Made by a program: the position numbers and the translations under genes. The notes beneath the pieces are model-generated. The model was not told where the DNA came from, did no database searches, and worked only from the letters and a program-made list of their open reading frames with translations. A DNA stretch of 64,000 bases from Streptomyces antibioticus (GTDB taxonomy: Bacteria > Actinomycetota > Actinomycetes > Streptomycetales > Streptomycetaceae), in assembly GCF_001514065.1 (NCBI RefSeq), contig NZ_KQ948427.1, positions 236,474-300,473 on the forward strand, given 5' to 3'. Positions 1 to 7,787 of this stretch are shown piece by piece (positions within the stretch are counted from its first letter, which is position 1; every line of letters starts with the position of its first letter).

Positions 1-1038
1 GCGCTGAGCCTGTGAACCCATCGCGGACAGCAGGGCGTTGACCGCCGAGCCGGTCTCCTCGATGTCCCTCGGTTCGATCCGGCAGACCTCCGAGAGGAAC
101 TCGTACTGGTCGCTCAGCCGGTGGAGTTCCGCCGTGGCCGAGGCGCCGGCCCAGGTCACCGGCAGCAGGTCCGTGCCGCCGCGCAGTCGCCAGCGGCGGG
201 CGAGTTCGACGAGGAGGGCGCGGGCGAACGGGGACACACCGACGATCAGGCAGTGCGGCGGCGGGGTGGCGGTGTGCTCCTCGATCCGTTCCGTGGCGGC
301 CAGTTGCCGTGCCGCGAGCATGTCCACGTTGAAGAAGTCGAGGCGTACCCGTCCCCGTGACGCGCCCATGAGGTGGCGGGCCTGGAGGGCGCTGCACAGG
401 TCCTGGTCGCCGATCGCGGCGTGGACGTGGAGGGCGTGGGTGGGGTGCTGGACCAGTTCGCGCACCGTCGCGGCGATCAGTACGTTGTCACCGCTGTCCT
501 CCGCGCAGGCGTAGACGGCGCTCGCGCGGGCCACGCCCGCCGCGCGGAGCGCCTCAAGGCTGCTGGGATCGCCGACCACCGACAGGCTGCCGGCGTCCTC
601 GGCCCCGGCGGCGGACACGACCACCACGGTCCGGCCCGCCTCGCGCAGCCGGGCCGCGAGCATCTGCGCCGCGCTCCCGGCGCCGCAGACCACGCTGTGC
701 CCGCGCAGCCGGGCCAGCCGCAGCCGGCGCAGCTCGTCGGCGCCCAGCAGCCGGACCGCCTCGACGAGAGCGGAGAGGGTGGCGAGCGGCGCGAGGAAGC
801 GGGCCCATTCCAGGGCCCAGGGCAGGGACCCCGTGCCGTCCAGGGGGTCGGCGTCGAGGACGAACAACTGGCACGAGTAATAGAGCAGATCGAAGAAGCC
901 GTGCCCGAACTCCGGGTGCTTCTCCAGATACTCCCGGAATCCGACGTACCCCAGCACGAGCCCTGTCACGGCGAGGACGACGGAAACGAGCTGGAGAACC
1001 GGGACCCGGCGAACGAGCCCACTTCGTTGCGTGGTCAT
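1..1038 (-). CDS. Partial NAD-binding (TrkA-N/Rossmann-like) membrane protein
   Basis: The reading frame is open from an ATG at 1038 to the window edge, so the C-terminus is missing (346 codons seen). The N-terminus carries one hydrophobic segment (about residues 12-32, VLQLVSVVLAVTGLVLGYVG) and a second near residues 75-95. A nucleotide-binding stretch HSVVCGAGSAAQMLAARLR follows near residue 110, and a second Rossmann-like strand CLIVGVSPFARALLVELA lies near residue 270. This layout fits potassium-channel-associated RCK/TrkA-N proteins with a membrane anchor. No selectivity-filter motif is visible, so it may be a sensor rather than a channel. A GGGTGGGGC purine stretch sits just upstream of the start. 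Function beyond NAD-type binding is inferred. Confidence 0.75.
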   Translation of the reverse strand, partial: MTTQRSGLVRRVPVLQLVSVVLAVTGLVLGYVGFREYLEKHPEFGHGFFDLLYYSCQLFVLDADPLDGTGSLPWALEWARFLAPLATLSALVEAVRLLGADELRRLRLARLRGHSVVCGAGSAAQMLAARLREAGRTVVVVSAAGAEDAGSLSVVGDPSSLEALRAAGVARASAVYACAEDSGDNVLIAATVRELVQHPTHALHVHAAIGDQDLCSALQARHLMGASRGRVRLDFFNVDMLAARQLAATERIEEHTATPPPHCLIVGVSPFARALLVELARRWRLRGGTDLLPVTWAGASATAELHRLSDQYEFLSEVCRIEPRDIEETGSAVNALLSAMGSQAQR

Positions 1039-1180
1039 GCCCCACCCTGTGCGTCGGCGTGGCACCGACCCCCCTGGTGACAGCGGCGCCACAGGGCACT
1101 CATGGTCGAGCCCTGCGCACGGACCGTCAATCCCCTTGTCCCGTTGGACTGTTGAGCGACGGGCCGCGGCACCCGTCGCC

Positions 1181-1999
1181 CTACAGGTCGCGGAGGAAGT
1201 CCAGCAGGAGGGCGTTGAACTCCTCGGGCTTCTCCAGGTTCGGGAAGTGCGCGGCGCCCTCGACGATGACCGAGCGGCCCTTGCGCGCCGTGTGGGCGAA
1301 GAGTTCGGCGTCGGCGATCAGGTCCGGTGAGTCGAGGGCGCCGTTGATCATGAGCACCGGTATGCCGAGCTTGCGCACCCGGGGCCAGGTGTCGGCCATG
1401 GGGACGTGCCAGTTGCGCTCGCCGGGGGTGTGCTTGGCGATGGTGTGCAGGGCCATCTCGCGCAGCCGGTCCTGGATGGCCGGGTCGATCTCGTCCGCGG
1501 TGCGGAACGGGCCCGCCATGGCCCGCAGGAACACCTTCAGCCAGGCCTCGATGTCGCCGGAGTGCAGGGTGCGGGCCGACTCGGCGACGATCTCCCTGGT
1601 CTTGTCGTAGGTGTACTCGAAGTCGCTGACCGAGGCGCCGCTCAGGACGGCCCCCCGCACCAGTTCCGGGTACTCGATCGCGGTGTCGCCGGCGATCGCC
1701 CCGCCCATCGACACGCCGACCAGGACCGCGGGACCGGCGTCGAGGTGGTTGAGCAGGCAGGCGAGGTCGTCGGCCCAGCGGAAGGGCTCGCTCGCGTTGG
1801 CGGACCAGCCGTGTCCGCGGACGTCCGGGGCGACCACCCGGTACCCGGCGGCGACCAGGGCCGGCGTCTGGTCCTCGAAGAGACGGTGGTCGACGTAGCC
1901 GGAGTGGAGCAGGACGACGAGGTCGCCGCTGCCGGTGTCGCGGTAGGCGAGGTCGCCGTCGGTGGACGGGAAGCGGCTCAGTTCCGAAGCAACTGTCAT
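1181..1999 (-). CDS. Alpha/beta hydrolase
   Basis: A 272-residue alpha/beta-hydrolase-fold enzyme. The nucleophile elbow GVSMGG (Ser near residue 95), an oxyanion-hole region VVLLHSG near residue 30, a late acidic residue in INGALDSPD and the final histidine in EGAAHFPNLEKP give a complete Ser-Asp-His triad. Length and motif spacing match small esterases, haloperoxidase-like enzymes and lactonases; the substrate cannot be read from sequence. I chose the ATG at 1999 (MTVASELSR) because the open frame continues upstream through the operator region and into the divergent MarR gene, which would be meaningless as protein. The start codon touches one of two MarR-type palindromes, so repression by the neighbouring regulator is likely. 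Confidence 0.88.
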   Translation of the reverse strand: MTVASELSRFPSTDGDLAYRDTGSGDLVVLLHSGYVDHRLFEDQTPALVAAGYRVVAPDVRGHGWSANASEPFRWADDLACLLNHLDAGPAVLVGVSMGGAIAGDTAIEYPELVRGAVLSGASVSDFEYTYDKTREIVAESARTLHSGDIEAWLKVFLRAMAGPFRTADEIDPAIQDRLREMALHTIAKHTPGERNWHVPMADTWPRVRKLGIPVLMINGALDSPDLIADAELFAHTARKGRSVIVEGAAHFPNLEKPEEFNALLLDFLRDL

Positions 2000-2015
2000 G
2001 ACAACCAAGGTGTCA
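1999..2015. promoter_or_regulatory. MarR-type operator, imperfect copy
   Basis: TGACAACCAAGGTGTCA is an imperfect palindrome resembling the perfect one 31 bp away (centre to centre). It overlaps the start codon of the hydrolase gene. Occupation here would block that gene's transcription or initiation. Confidence 0.6.
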
Positions 2016-2029
2016 TCTTTCCGGGACTT

Positions 2030-2046
2030 TGACAACCTGGTTGTCA
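2030..2046. promoter_or_regulatory. MarR-type operator, perfect palindrome
   Basis: TGACAACCTGGTTGTCA is a perfect 8+1+8 inverted repeat in the 57-bp space between the divergent hydrolase and MarR genes, 10 bp before the MarR start. Size and position fit a 17-bp MarR-dimer site. Two sites about three helical turns apart suggest cooperative autorepression. Confidence 0.75.
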
Positions 2047-2056
2047 TGATGGTCCG

Positions 2057-2545
2057 GTGCATGATGACCCCGTGAACGACATCGACGAACCGCTGCCTCC
2101 CGACGAACTCGGCCACCGGGTCAGCGAGGTGTTCGACCTGATCGGCGCCCTCTACCGGCGCGGGCTGCGCAAGCTCGAACAGGCCGAGGCGGAGGAGGGG
2201 GTGTCCGTCGGGGTGCGCTCCGTGCTCGGGCTCCTGCACCGGTACGGGCCCATGACGGTGCCGCAGATGGGCAAGATCATGGCGCTGACCCGGCAGTTCG
2301 TGCAGCGCATGGTCAACGACGCGCTCGCGCGGGGCTGGGTGGAGACCACACCCAACCCCGCGCATCAGCGGTCGTCCCTGATCCGGATCACGGACGAGGG
2401 AACGGCCGCCATCACGGCCATCCTCGACCGCGAGCACGCCCTGAACCGGCAGGTCGGAGGGGGCCTCACCGAGGCCGAGCTCACGGCGTGCCGACGGGTG
2501 CTGAAGGAGATGCTGCGGACCTTCGACGAGGTGGACGTCGACTGA
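2057..2545 (+). CDS. MarR family transcriptional regulator
   Basis: A 162-residue winged-helix repressor of normal MarR size. The helical dimerisation segment (LGHRVSEVFDLIGALYRR) is followed by the recognition region (MTVPQMGKIMALTRQFVQRM) and the wing with the family's basic turn (NPAHQRSSLIRITDEG). The start is taken as the GTG at 2057; a second GTG at 2072 is possible, and no strong ribosome site precedes either, so the transcript may be nearly leaderless. The gene is divergent from the alpha/beta hydrolase, with two palindromes between them. It probably represses itself and the hydrolase until a small phenolic or lipophilic ligand binds. The ligand is unknown. Confidence 0.9.
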   Translation: MHDDPVNDIDEPLPPDELGHRVSEVFDLIGALYRRGLRKLEQAEAEEGVSVGVRSVLGLLHRYGPMTVPQMGKIMALTRQFVQRMVNDALARGWVETTPNPAHQRSSLIRITDEGTAAITAILDREHALNRQVGGGLTEAELTACRRVLKEMLRTFDEVDVD

Positions 2546-2546
2546 T

Positions 2547-3713
2547 CTACTCCCCCATCGTCAGCCCGTCCTTCGCCGCACCCCGGCTCAGCACCACGTC
2601 GCGGATGCGGTCGCGCACACCGCTCAGCTCGGCACCGCCCTCGATCGCCTGGTTGAGGTTGACGACCCGGCCGGCGTCGATGTCGAACAGCTGCGGAACG
2701 AACTCCGCCTTCCGTACCTCCCAGCGGCCGCCCGGCCGCGCGGGCGGGGCGAAGGTGAAGCGGCCGATCGTGGACTGGTTGCCGCGCGGGTCCTGGGCAC
2801 CCTCGTAGTTGAACATCTCGCCGGCGACCTGGTCGCCCATGCCGTAGATCACCCAGGTGCCGTTGACCTTCTCGTAGGCCTGCGGGATGTGGGCGTGGGT
2901 GCCGAGGATCAGGTCGATGTCGGGGCGGCCGCCGGTGCGGGCGGCGGTGAGCGAGCGGGCCAGCGCGAGCTGGCGGTCGTCGGGGGCGTCCTGCCACTCC
3001 GTGCCCCAGTGCACCGAGACCACGACCACGTCGGCACCAGCCGCCCGGGCGGCCCGGGCGTCGCTCACGATCTTGTTCTCGTCGAGGAGGTTGACGGCCC
3101 AGGGCTGACCGGCGGGCAGCGGATAGCCGTTGGTGTCGTAGGTGTAGGAGAGGTGGGCCACCTTCGCGGCGCCCGCGCGCAGGATCGTGACCGCGCGCGC
3201 CTCGCCCTCGGTGCGGGCGGTCCCGGCGTGCCGTACGCCTTCGCGGTCGAGGGCGTCGAGGGTGCGGCGGATGCCGTCGGCGCCGTCGTCGAGGCTGTGG
3301 TTGGAGGCGGTGGAGCAGCCGTCGTAGCCGGTGGCGGCGAGACCTTCGGCGACTTCTGGCGGGGACTTGAAGGCGGGATAGCCGGTGTAGTCGCCGTTCG
3401 CGCCGTAGACGGTCTCCATGTGGCACAGCGCCAGATCCGCGCGGGAGACGAGCGGTTCGACGCCGGAGAGCATCGGGCGGAAGTCGTAACCGGCGCCGCC
3501 CGCGTCGAAGCGGGCGCGGTCGATGATGGAGGAGTGCGGCAGGACGTCGCCGGAGGCGACGAGCGTGAAGCCGCGGGCGGCGCCGGCGGACGGGGCCGGA
3601 TGGCCGCTGCGGGCGGACGGGTCGGGTTTCTCGTGGCCCTGGGCCTGGCAGGCGGCACCCGCGGCGAGGACCGCGGTCAGGGCCAGGGCCACTTGTCGAC
3701 TGCGTGCAATCAT
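2547..3713 (-). CDS. CapA family lipoprotein (metallophosphatase-like)
   Basis: A 388-residue exported protein. The N-terminus is a lipoprotein signal ending in a lipobox-like AGAAC, followed by a Ser/Pro-rich linker. The body has the CapA/PgsA landmarks: VASGDVLPH near residue 53, a metal-ligand-type segment STASNHSLDDG near residue 135, VSVHWGTEW near residue 208, and GTHAHIPQ near residue 250. These are the metal-binding positions of the calcineurin-like fold found in poly-gamma-glutamate capsule proteins. No pgsB/capB or pgsC genes are adjacent, so a capsule role is unsupported; a stand-alone surface phosphoesterase is more likely. The gene is convergent with MarR, with a one-base gap between stops. 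Confidence 0.87.
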   Translation of the reverse strand: MIARSRQVALALTAVLAAGAACQAQGHEKPDPSARSGHPAPSAGAARGFTLVASGDVLPHSSIIDRARFDAGGAGYDFRPMLSGVEPLVSRADLALCHMETVYGANGDYTGYPAFKSPPEVAEGLAATGYDGCSTASNHSLDDGADGIRRTLDALDREGVRHAGTARTEGEARAVTILRAGAAKVAHLSYTYDTNGYPLPAGQPWAVNLLDENKIVSDARAARAAGADVVVVSVHWGTEWQDAPDDRQLALARSLTAARTGGRPDIDLILGTHAHIPQAYEKVNGTWVIYGMGDQVAGEMFNYEGAQDPRGNQSTIGRFTFAPPARPGGRWEVRKAEFVPQLFDIDAGRVVNLNQAIEGGAELSGVRDRIRDVVLSRGAAKDGLTMGE

Positions 3714-3916
3714 CAGCTCACCCCACTGTGATCATATTTACGCACAAATAGGTACGAAGCTGAGCACAGCCGCAAACTGACCGGCGGTCATCTTTCAACC
3801 GTTGGGCGAGGCGGAGGGGACCGTTCGTCGTACCGTTCGTCGACGCGATCGACCGCCCGCCGCAGATCCGGGTTCACGCCCTGTCCCTCGCCGTCACCCT
3901 GCGATGCCATACGGCC

Positions 3917-4462
3917 ATGACGGCCGGAACCACGCTCACGAACGGGACGACCGCCGAGCACGAGCTCGCCGCAGTGCAGCGGGAGCACGGCCGGCCTCTC
4001 TTCGCGCTCCTCCTCCGGCTGTGCGACGGAGACCGGCAGCGCGCCGAGGACCTGGTCCAGGAGACCCTCGTACGCGCCTGGCAGCACCCCGAGGCGCTGC
4101 GCGCCGACGACTTCGACTCCGTACGGCCCTGGCTGCTGACCGTGGGACGGCGGCTCGCGATCGACGCGCGGCGGGCCCGGCAGGCGCGGCCGCCGGAGGT
4201 CGGCGACGCGGTCCTGGAGAACGCGCGGGTGTGCGCCGACCACGCCGAGCGGGCCGCCGCGACCCTCGATGTGCGTGAGGCTGTGAAGACACTCACTCCG
4301 GAGCACCGTGAAGTCCTGGTGCTCGTGTACTTCCAGGGGGCGAGTGTGGCGGAAGCCGCGGAAACCCTCGGAATTCCTCCCGGTACGGTGAAGTCCCGCG
4401 CGTACTACGCGCTGCGCGCCCTGCGCCGGGTGCTTCCGGGCTATGCGGCCGACCTGCGATGA
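3917..4462 (+). CDS. ECF-type RNA polymerase sigma factor
   Basis: 181 residues with only the two ECF domains. Region 2 contains DGDRQRAEDLVQETLVRAWQ (about residues 31-52) and a promoter-melting segment ending in WLLTVGRRLAIDARR. Region 4 contains LTPEHREVLVLVYFQG and a helix-turn-helix with GIPPGTVKSRAYYALRALR (about 125-172). No extra C-terminal domain is present. The likely partner is the zinc-type anti-sigma factor encoded 0.8 kb downstream, with one unknown gene between, which is common for stress-responsive ECF pairs. The start ATG at 3917 has no obvious ribosome site. The stop overlaps a possible 14-codon ORF in ATGA fashion. Confidence 0.92.
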   Translation: MTAGTTLTNGTTAEHELAAVQREHGRPLFALLLRLCDGDRQRAEDLVQETLVRAWQHPEALRADDFDSVRPWLLTVGRRLAIDARRARQARPPEVGDAVLENARVCADHAERAAATLDVREAVKTLTPEHREVLVLVYFQGASVAEAAETLGIPPGTVKSRAYYALRALRRVLPGYAADLR

Positions 4463-4595
4463 AACTCATGCTGAAGCAAAGCCTTCGCAAAGCGCCTTGC
4501 TGAGGACCATGGTTGAGTAATCGGCTGTCTTCATCCGTGTTCCCGACTGGGGGCCCGGCGACGGGCGCGCACGCACCGGAGGAAGGCAGGAAGGG

Positions 4596-5111
4596 ATGCT
4601 GCACAGAGGTCAAGAGAGCACGGACGGCGCCGGCGGCGGTGAACTCACCGTTCCCATGGCCTGGTTGTACGCCGAGTACATCGCCGACGAGCTGCTGCGG
4701 ACCGGCGATCTCATGCCGCCGACGTCCTTCGAGTTCCGCGCGGGCCGGGACGCCCTCGCACTCACCATCTTCCTGTCCGACACCGACGGCGAACTGTCCG
4801 GCATCCGGGTCGTCACCCAGCTGGAGACGTGGCTGTCGCTGACGGCGTACGACCAGCCCTGGCAGGACTGGGTCCGTGAACGCATGGCGCGGCTCACGGC
4901 CGAGGCCCGGGACCGCGGCCGGCCCGCGCCCGATCTGGAACTCGCGGAGGCGGCCTGGCGCTGGCTCCAGGAGACCGAGCTGCTCGCCCCCGATCTGAAC
5001 GCGGTGCCGGGCGGCGGCGCGGTGATCGGCGAGGACGAGGGCCCGAAGGTGTGGACCCCGGCCTGGCAGCTGGGACTGCCGCTGGGGCATCTGGCCATCC
5101 ACCTTTTCTAG
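4596..5111 (+). CDS. Conserved-looking hypothetical protein in the ECF sigma module
   Basis: 171 residues, soluble, acidic (many Glu/Asp, little Lys), with no signal or membrane segment. I do not recognise the family. The middle part predicts alternating strands and helices (DALALTIFLSDTDGELSG, LETWLSLTAYDQPWQDWVRE). The C-terminus is Gly/Pro-rich and ends in hydrophobic residues (GLPLGHLAIHLF). A strong GGAGGAAGGCAGGAAGGG purine tract precedes the ATG. Its place between an ECF sigma factor and the matching anti-sigma factor suggests a regulatory or target role, but nothing in the sequence proves that. Confidence 0.7.
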   Translation: MLHRGQESTDGAGGGELTVPMAWLYAEYIADELLRTGDLMPPTSFEFRAGRDALALTIFLSDTDGELSGIRVVTQLETWLSLTAYDQPWQDWVRERMARLTAEARDRGRPAPDLELAEAAWRWLQETELLAPDLNAVPGGGAVIGEDEGPKVWTPAWQLGLPLGHLAIHLF

Positions 5112-5135
5112 CCACACCCTGCCCGCGTTCAATCC

Positions 5136-5160
5136 GTCCCGGACTTTTTTCGAACGGGAC
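5136..5160. terminator. Hairpin with internal T run, possible terminator
   Basis: GTCCCG and CGGGAC arms enclose a 13-base loop containing six consecutive T. It lies 25 bp after the 171-residue gene and before the anti-sigma gene. The T run is inside the loop rather than after the stem, so intrinsic termination is uncertain; an attenuator-like role is equally possible. Confidence 0.35.
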
Positions 5161-5293
5161 CAATCCTCGTGCCCTGCCGCTCCGAATCCCTTGGTTGCGA
5201 TTCTGTCTGGGGCTTGAGTGATTCGGCGGTCCGGTGCGTACCGGTGGGAGCAAGGAGTAACCCCACCCGCACCCAACGGCACGAGGATTCCGC

Positions 5294-5944
5294 ATGAGGT
5301 CCCAGGAGAGGCATCGCGACGTCGCCGCGTACGCGCTCGGCGTGCTGGACGAGGCGGACGCGTTCCGTTTTGAGGACCACCTCATGGAATGCCCGAGGTG
5401 CGCCGCAGACGTCACCGAATTCGGCCCGATCACCCGGCAGTTGCTGCTGTACCGGCGTTCCACGCCGCAGTTCGTGCACCCGATGACCCAGCCGGGCCCG
5501 CGGCTGCTGGACCGGCTGCTCTCGGAGGTCGGTGCGCGGCACCGGGCCGGACGCCGGCGCTTTCTCTGCGCGGTCGCGGCCACCGTCGCCTTCGCGGTGG
5601 CCGGACCCTGGCTCGTGGCCCTCACCGGCAGCGGCGACAGCGCCGTACAGATCGACGCGACCGACGCACGGTCCGGCGTCTGGGCGCAGGTGACCTCCGA
5701 GGACTACACCTCGGGCAGCCAGCTGGAGCTGAAGGTGAAGGACGGGGCGGGTCCCCGCACCTGTCGCCTGGTCATCATCGGCACGGACGGCTCCGAGGAG
5801 ACCGTCACCACCTGGAACGTCCCCCGCCACGACGCCCGCGAACTGACCATGCAGGGCTCGTCGTCGCTGCACCCCGACCAGATCGCCCGCTACGAGGTGC
5901 GCTCCTCGGACGGCGAGCATCTGGTGACGCTGAAGTCCGGCTGA
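5294..5944 (+). CDS. Zinc-type (zf-HC2/ZAS) transmembrane anti-sigma factor
   Basis: 216 residues. The N-terminal anti-sigma domain has the HxxxCxxC zinc signature, read here as HLMECPRC near residues 29-36, preceded by RHRDVAAYALGVLDEADAFR with a further His. One membrane helix (FLCAVAATVAFAVAGPWLVAL) lies near residues 92-112. The extracytoplasmic C-terminal domain of about 100 residues contains QLELKVKDGAGPRTCRLVI. This is the standard plan of a membrane anti-sigma factor that holds an ECF sigma until a signal releases it. The ECF gene at 3917-4462 is the obvious partner. Hairpins at 5136-5160 and 5231-5244 in the leader suggest its own promoter or attenuation. Confidence 0.9.
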   Translation: MRSQERHRDVAAYALGVLDEADAFRFEDHLMECPRCAADVTEFGPITRQLLLYRRSTPQFVHPMTQPGPRLLDRLLSEVGARHRAGRRRFLCAVAATVAFAVAGPWLVALTGSGDSAVQIDATDARSGVWAQVTSEDYTSGSQLELKVKDGAGPRTCRLVIIGTDGSEETVTTWNVPRHDARELTMQGSSSLHPDQIARYEVRSSDGEHLVTLKSG

Positions 5945-6018
5945 GTCCGGGCGAACGCGGGACCCGCTTCCCGCGTCTCAGGAGCGACACGGTCCGCCGT
6001 CCGCTCCTGGGGGAACAC

Positions 6019-6909
6019 ATGCGTGCACAATTCGCACGAACCGCCGCCGTCCTCGTACCACTTGCCCTGTTCGCGGCCGGATGCGGCAGTGAACGGGCCG
6101 ACACCGGCGATCGGTCCGGCGACCCCGGCGCCCGGTCCGCCGGCGCCGGGGACCGCGCCCGTGACGTGGCCGCCGCATGGGACGGTTCGAAGGCCGCCGA
6201 GGTGTGGCGCGCGGGCTACTACCCGCTGTCGGACGTCGTCCAACTCCCCGAGAACGCCTTCCGGAACGAGGACGACAAGATGGCGTACTCCGCCGAGAAC
6301 TACGTCCTGGACGCCGAACTGCCCACCGAGGCGCCGAAGAAGGGCAAGGTCGAGTGGGAGAGCGGGAGTTCGCTCAGCCTGCCGCTGATGGACGCGCGGA
6401 AGGCGTACGACGGTATCGCCCGTGGCGGCAACGAAGGACCGCATCTGACCGTGACGGCGGTGAAGCTCGGCAAGACGACCCTCGTCACCAGCCGCGGGCC
6501 GGCCACCGTACCGGCCTGGCTGTTCACCCTGGACGGATACGACACCCCCCTCAAGCGCGTCGCGCTGGAGCCCTCGGTCCTGCCCGGGTCACCGATCGAG
6601 CCGCTCGAGAACACCACGGACGATCTGCTGGAACTCGGGCAGCTGGTCGAGGTCGGCCGGGACGGGCGGTCCGTCACGGTCCTCGCAGGGCACGGCGCCT
6701 GCGACGACGGGGCCGACGTGAAGGTCCTGGAGACGGCCGGCAGCGTGGTGCTGTCGGGGTCGATCGTCGGGGCGAGCGACGGTGACTGCACCCTCCAGCT
6801 GCTGTTCCAGAAGGTCACGGTGAAGCTGAAGCGGAAGCTCGGCGACCGGGTCCTGCTGGACGCCTTCACCGGAGCGCCGGTCACCCAGCGCCGCATGCCC
6901 ACTACTTGA
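6019..6909 (+). CDS. Hypothetical lipoprotein
   Basis: 296 residues starting at ATG 6019, after a GGGGGAA ribosome site; the frame is open far upstream, but that part is out-of-frame anti-sigma sequence. The N-terminus is a clear lipoprotein signal (LVPLALFAAGCGSE, Cys about residue 22). The mature part starts with a Gly/Asp-rich linker, then a beta-rich domain containing AAAWDGSKAAEVWRAGYYPL and a late segment VTVLAGHGACDDGADVKVLE with two Cys (GAC and GDC) that could form a disulfide. I do not recognise the family. It directly follows the anti-sigma gene and may be co-transcribed, so it could be a sigma target or signal sensor. Its last 8 bases overlap the convergent glycosylase gene. Confidence 0.78.
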   Translation: MRAQFARTAAVLVPLALFAAGCGSERADTGDRSGDPGARSAGAGDRARDVAAAWDGSKAAEVWRAGYYPLSDVVQLPENAFRNEDDKMAYSAENYVLDAELPTEAPKKGKVEWESGSSLSLPLMDARKAYDGIARGGNEGPHLTVTAVKLGKTTLVTSRGPATVPAWLFTLDGYDTPLKRVALEPSVLPGSPIEPLENTTDDLLELGQLVEVGRDGRSVTVLAGHGACDDGADVKVLETAGSVVLSGSIVGASDGDCTLQLLFQKVTVKLKRKLGDRVLLDAFTGAPVTQRRMPTT

Positions 6910-7765
6910 GCAGCCGCGACATCCTGCGGTCCGCGAGCGGCTTGCCCCCGGTCTGGCAGGTGGGGCAGTACTGGAGCGAGGAGTCGCTGAAGGAGACCTC
7001 GCGGATGGTGTCGCCGCACACCGGGCAGGGTTCGCCGGTGCGGCCGTGGACGCGCAGGCCGCTCTTCTTCTCCGCCTTCAGGCGCCCGGCGGCCACACCG
7101 TGCGAGCGTTCGACGGCCTCGGTGAGCGTGTCGCGCAGGGCCGTGTAGAGGCGGGTCGTCTCCTCGGGGGTGAGGGACGCGGCGAGTTTGAACGGGGACA
7201 GCTTCGCCGCGTGCAGGATCTCGTCGCTGTAGGCGTTGCCGACCCCCGCGATCAGGCTCTGGTCGCGCAGGGCGCCCTTGAGCCGGCGGCGTTCGTTCGC
7301 CAGGAGTCCCGCGAGACGCGCCTCGTCGAAGTCGTCGGCGAGCGGGTCGGGGCCGAGGCGGGCCACGCCCGGGACCTCCTGGGGGTCCTGGACGACGTAC
7401 ACGGCGAGGCGTTTCTGCGTACCGGCCTCCGTCAGGTCGAACCCGGCGCCGGTCTCCAGGGCCACCCGCAGGGCGAGGGGGCCCTTGCCGGGGCGGGGCA
7501 TGCCGCTGGGCAGCTGGTCCTTCCAGTGCAGCCAGCCCGCGCGGGCCAGATGGGTCACGAAGTGCGGGCCGCCGTCCGTGACCAGGTCGAGGAACTTGCC
7601 GTGCCGCCGCACCGCGGTGACCTCGCGGCTTTCCAGGGCGGTGAGCGGTGGGTCGTACGTCTTCAGGACACTGATCGCGACGGGCAGCACCCGGACGATC
7701 TCGTGGCCGACCAGGTGCTCGGTGAGGAAGTCCTTGAGCGCTTCCACCTCGGGGAGTTCCGGCAT
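6902..7765 (-). CDS. Fpg/Nei family DNA glycosylase/AP lyase
   Basis: 287 residues, normal length for the family. The chain begins MPELPEVE, giving the catalytic N-terminal Pro2 and Glu3. A conserved Lys lies in VRRHGKFLDL near residue 57, and the helix-two-turn-helix segment SLIAGVGNAYSDEILH near residue 170. The C-terminal zinc finger is complete (CPVC near 247 and CPTC near 267). These residues support excision of oxidised bases followed by beta/delta-elimination. The C-terminus lacks the classic Fpg ending, so Nei-like activity on oxidised pyrimidines is as likely as MutM activity. It is transcribed alone, leftward, and overlaps the convergent lipoprotein gene by 8 bp. Confidence 0.93.
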   Translation of the reverse strand: MPELPEVEALKDFLTEHLVGHEIVRVLPVAISVLKTYDPPLTALESREVTAVRRHGKFLDLVTDGGPHFVTHLARAGWLHWKDQLPSGMPRPGKGPLALRVALETGAGFDLTEAGTQKRLAVYVVQDPQEVPGVARLGPDPLADDFDEARLAGLLANERRRLKGALRDQSLIAGVGNAYSDEILHAAKLSPFKLAASLTPEETTRLYTALRDTLTEAVERSHGVAAGRLKAEKKSGLRVHGRTGEPCPVCGDTIREVSFSDSSLQYCPTCQTGGKPLADRRMSRLLK

Positions 7766-7787
7766 ACGTCCAGGGTGCCATCCCCCG

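Noticed and set aside
2547..3713. Poly-gamma-glutamate capsule operon
   Set aside because: Only the CapA-like protein is present; capB/capC-type genes are absent from both sides.
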